DNA from: an uncultured bacterium
GTDB taxonomy: Bacteria > Cyanobacteriota > Vampirovibrionia > Gastranaerophilales > Gastranaerophilaceae
Direction: 5' to 3'
DNA: 5,925 nucleotides
Assembly: GCA_937894665.1 (NCBI GenBank)
Contig: CALAWF010000056.1
Location: 1 to 5,925 of the forward strand
The notes below the pieces were generated by a model that did no database searches, was not told the origin of the DNA, and saw only the letters and a program-made list of their open reading frames with translations. A program made the translations under genes and the position numbers. Numbering within the stretch: the first letter of the stretch is position 1; each line of letters begins with the position of its first letter. This document shows, one piece after another, positions 5,728 to 5,925 of the stretch.

Positions 5728-5792
5728 AGAGATTCTTCGGGTAAATTTGCCAAATTATATTACATACTTGACGGTTTATCCCTCAGAATGAC
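5728..5792. repeat. Dispersed repeat, copy 2 (AGAGATTC ... GAATGAC)
   Basis: AGAGATTCTTCGGGTAAA (5728-5745) is identical to 3689-3706, and CCTCAGAATGAC (5781-5792) is identical to 3743-3754. The middle differs. Orientation is the same in both copies, one on each side of the ycf23/protease pair. Confidence 0.7.
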
Positions 5793-5812
5793 GGAAATTG
5801 GATAGGGGTTCG

Positions 5813-5825
5813 GGGGCGTAGCCCC
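5813..5825. repeat. GC-rich hairpin GGGGC-GTA-GCCCC
   Basis: A 5-bp all-GC stem with a 3-nt loop, GTA. The core GGCGTAGCC is also found at 5624-5632. There is no T-run, so it is a repeat element rather than a terminator. Confidence 0.45.
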
Positions 5826-5827
5826 TG

Positions 5828-5841
5828 ATGACTCGAGTCAT
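5828..5841. repeat. 14-bp perfect palindrome ATGACTCGAGTCAT
   Basis: Uninterrupted, self-complementary sequence without a loop, immediately after the GGGGC hairpin. It could be a protein-binding dyad or the fused ends of two GTCAT-type elements; no nearby promoter is visible. Confidence 0.45.
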
Positions 5842-5875
5842 TTGGTCATTCGTGTTTTATAAATATTTTCCCTCG

Positions 5876-5889
5876 CCCTTTTTAAAGGG
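5876..5889. repeat. Hairpin CCCTTT-TT-AAAGGG
   Basis: A 6-bp stem around 2 nt (5876-5881 with 5884-5889). No T-run follows on the plus strand. It sits directly before the second 34-bp repeat copy. Confidence 0.35.
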
Positions 5890-5891
5890 AT

Positions 5892-5925
5892 ACAAAGCGA
5901 ACCGCTGAGCTATAGCGAAGCGTGT
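5892..5925. repeat. 34-bp direct repeat, copy 2, at the window edge
   Basis: Matches 5575-5608 at 30 of 34 positions. The unit may continue beyond the window. This copy contains the perfect 8-bp palindrome GCTATAGC, which copy 1 lacks. Confidence 0.65.

Larger units (their letters stand above)
5475..5925. other. Gene-free mosaic of interspersed palindromes
   Basis: No credible gene, tRNA or rRNA. From left to right it holds an outer inverted pair (5563-5571 / 5641-5649), a GC-rich insert (36 G+C of 60 in 5581-5640), a TCCGAA/TTCGGA hairpin, a second copy of the 3689-3754 element, a GGGGC-GTA-GCCCC hairpin, a 14-bp palindrome, a CCCTTT/AAAGGG hairpin, and a second copy of a 34-bp unit that runs off the right edge. 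Confidence 0.65.

Noticed and set aside
5588..5791. 67-residue open frame
   Set aside because: It runs across several independent palindromic repeats (split palindrome, TCCGAA hairpin, dispersed repeat copy 2), so its translation is a by-product of repeat sequence, and there is no ribosome-binding site.
5475..5925. CRISPR array
   Set aside because: The repeats are few, of different types, unevenly spaced and partly nested; no regular repeat-spacer pattern and no cas gene.

Overview
The window is AT-rich, gene-dense bacterial DNA using the standard code. It most likely comes from a gut-type member of the Vampirovibrionophyceae/Melainabacteria (Candidatus Gastranaerophilales), the non-photosynthetic sister group of Cyanobacteria. 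Two things point there: a Ycf23/DUF561 gene, a family known mainly from cyanobacteria and plastids, and a type IV pilin-like protein with the N-terminus FTLAEVLITLGIIGVVAAL, a style I associate with these genomes. The assignment is an inference from sequence style; no database was searched.

Layout, left to right. (1) 1-111: tail of a neighbouring region with a rho-independent terminator reading rightward. (2) 112-2487, minus strand: a fused FeoA-FeoB ferrous iron transporter. (3) 2488-2652: a divergent intergenic region with a -10 box for feoB, a 13-bp all-AT inverted repeat, and a good promoter and Shine-Dalgarno for the next gene. (4) 2653-3514, plus strand: a secreted or surface type IV pilin-like protein. 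Its reading frame is interrupted by a run of ten G near the start; nine G would restore one 286-codon frame. (5) 3515-3848: non-coding, with short dispersed palindromic repeats. (6) 3849-4657, minus strand: ycf23 with its own terminator, strong Shine-Dalgarno and near-consensus sigma-70 promoter. (7) 4812-5474, plus strand: an exported HtrA-like (S1C) serine protease without a PDZ domain. (8) 5475-5925: no credible gene; a locally GC-rich mosaic of interspersed palindromes, two of which match elements in region 5.

The four genes do not form an operon. They sit as two divergent pairs (feoB/pilin and ycf23/protease), each apparently with its own promoter, separated by repeat-filled spacers. The individual functions are iron uptake, a surface or secretion-related pilin, a conserved TIM-barrel protein of unknown role, and envelope proteolysis; nothing in the sequence ties them into one pathway. 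The most noteworthy signal is the G10 tract in the pilin leader, which looks like a phase-variation switch caught in the OFF state, although a homopolymer sequencing error or a plain frameshift is the main alternative. The second is the set of nested palindromic repeats flanking ycf23 and the protease gene.
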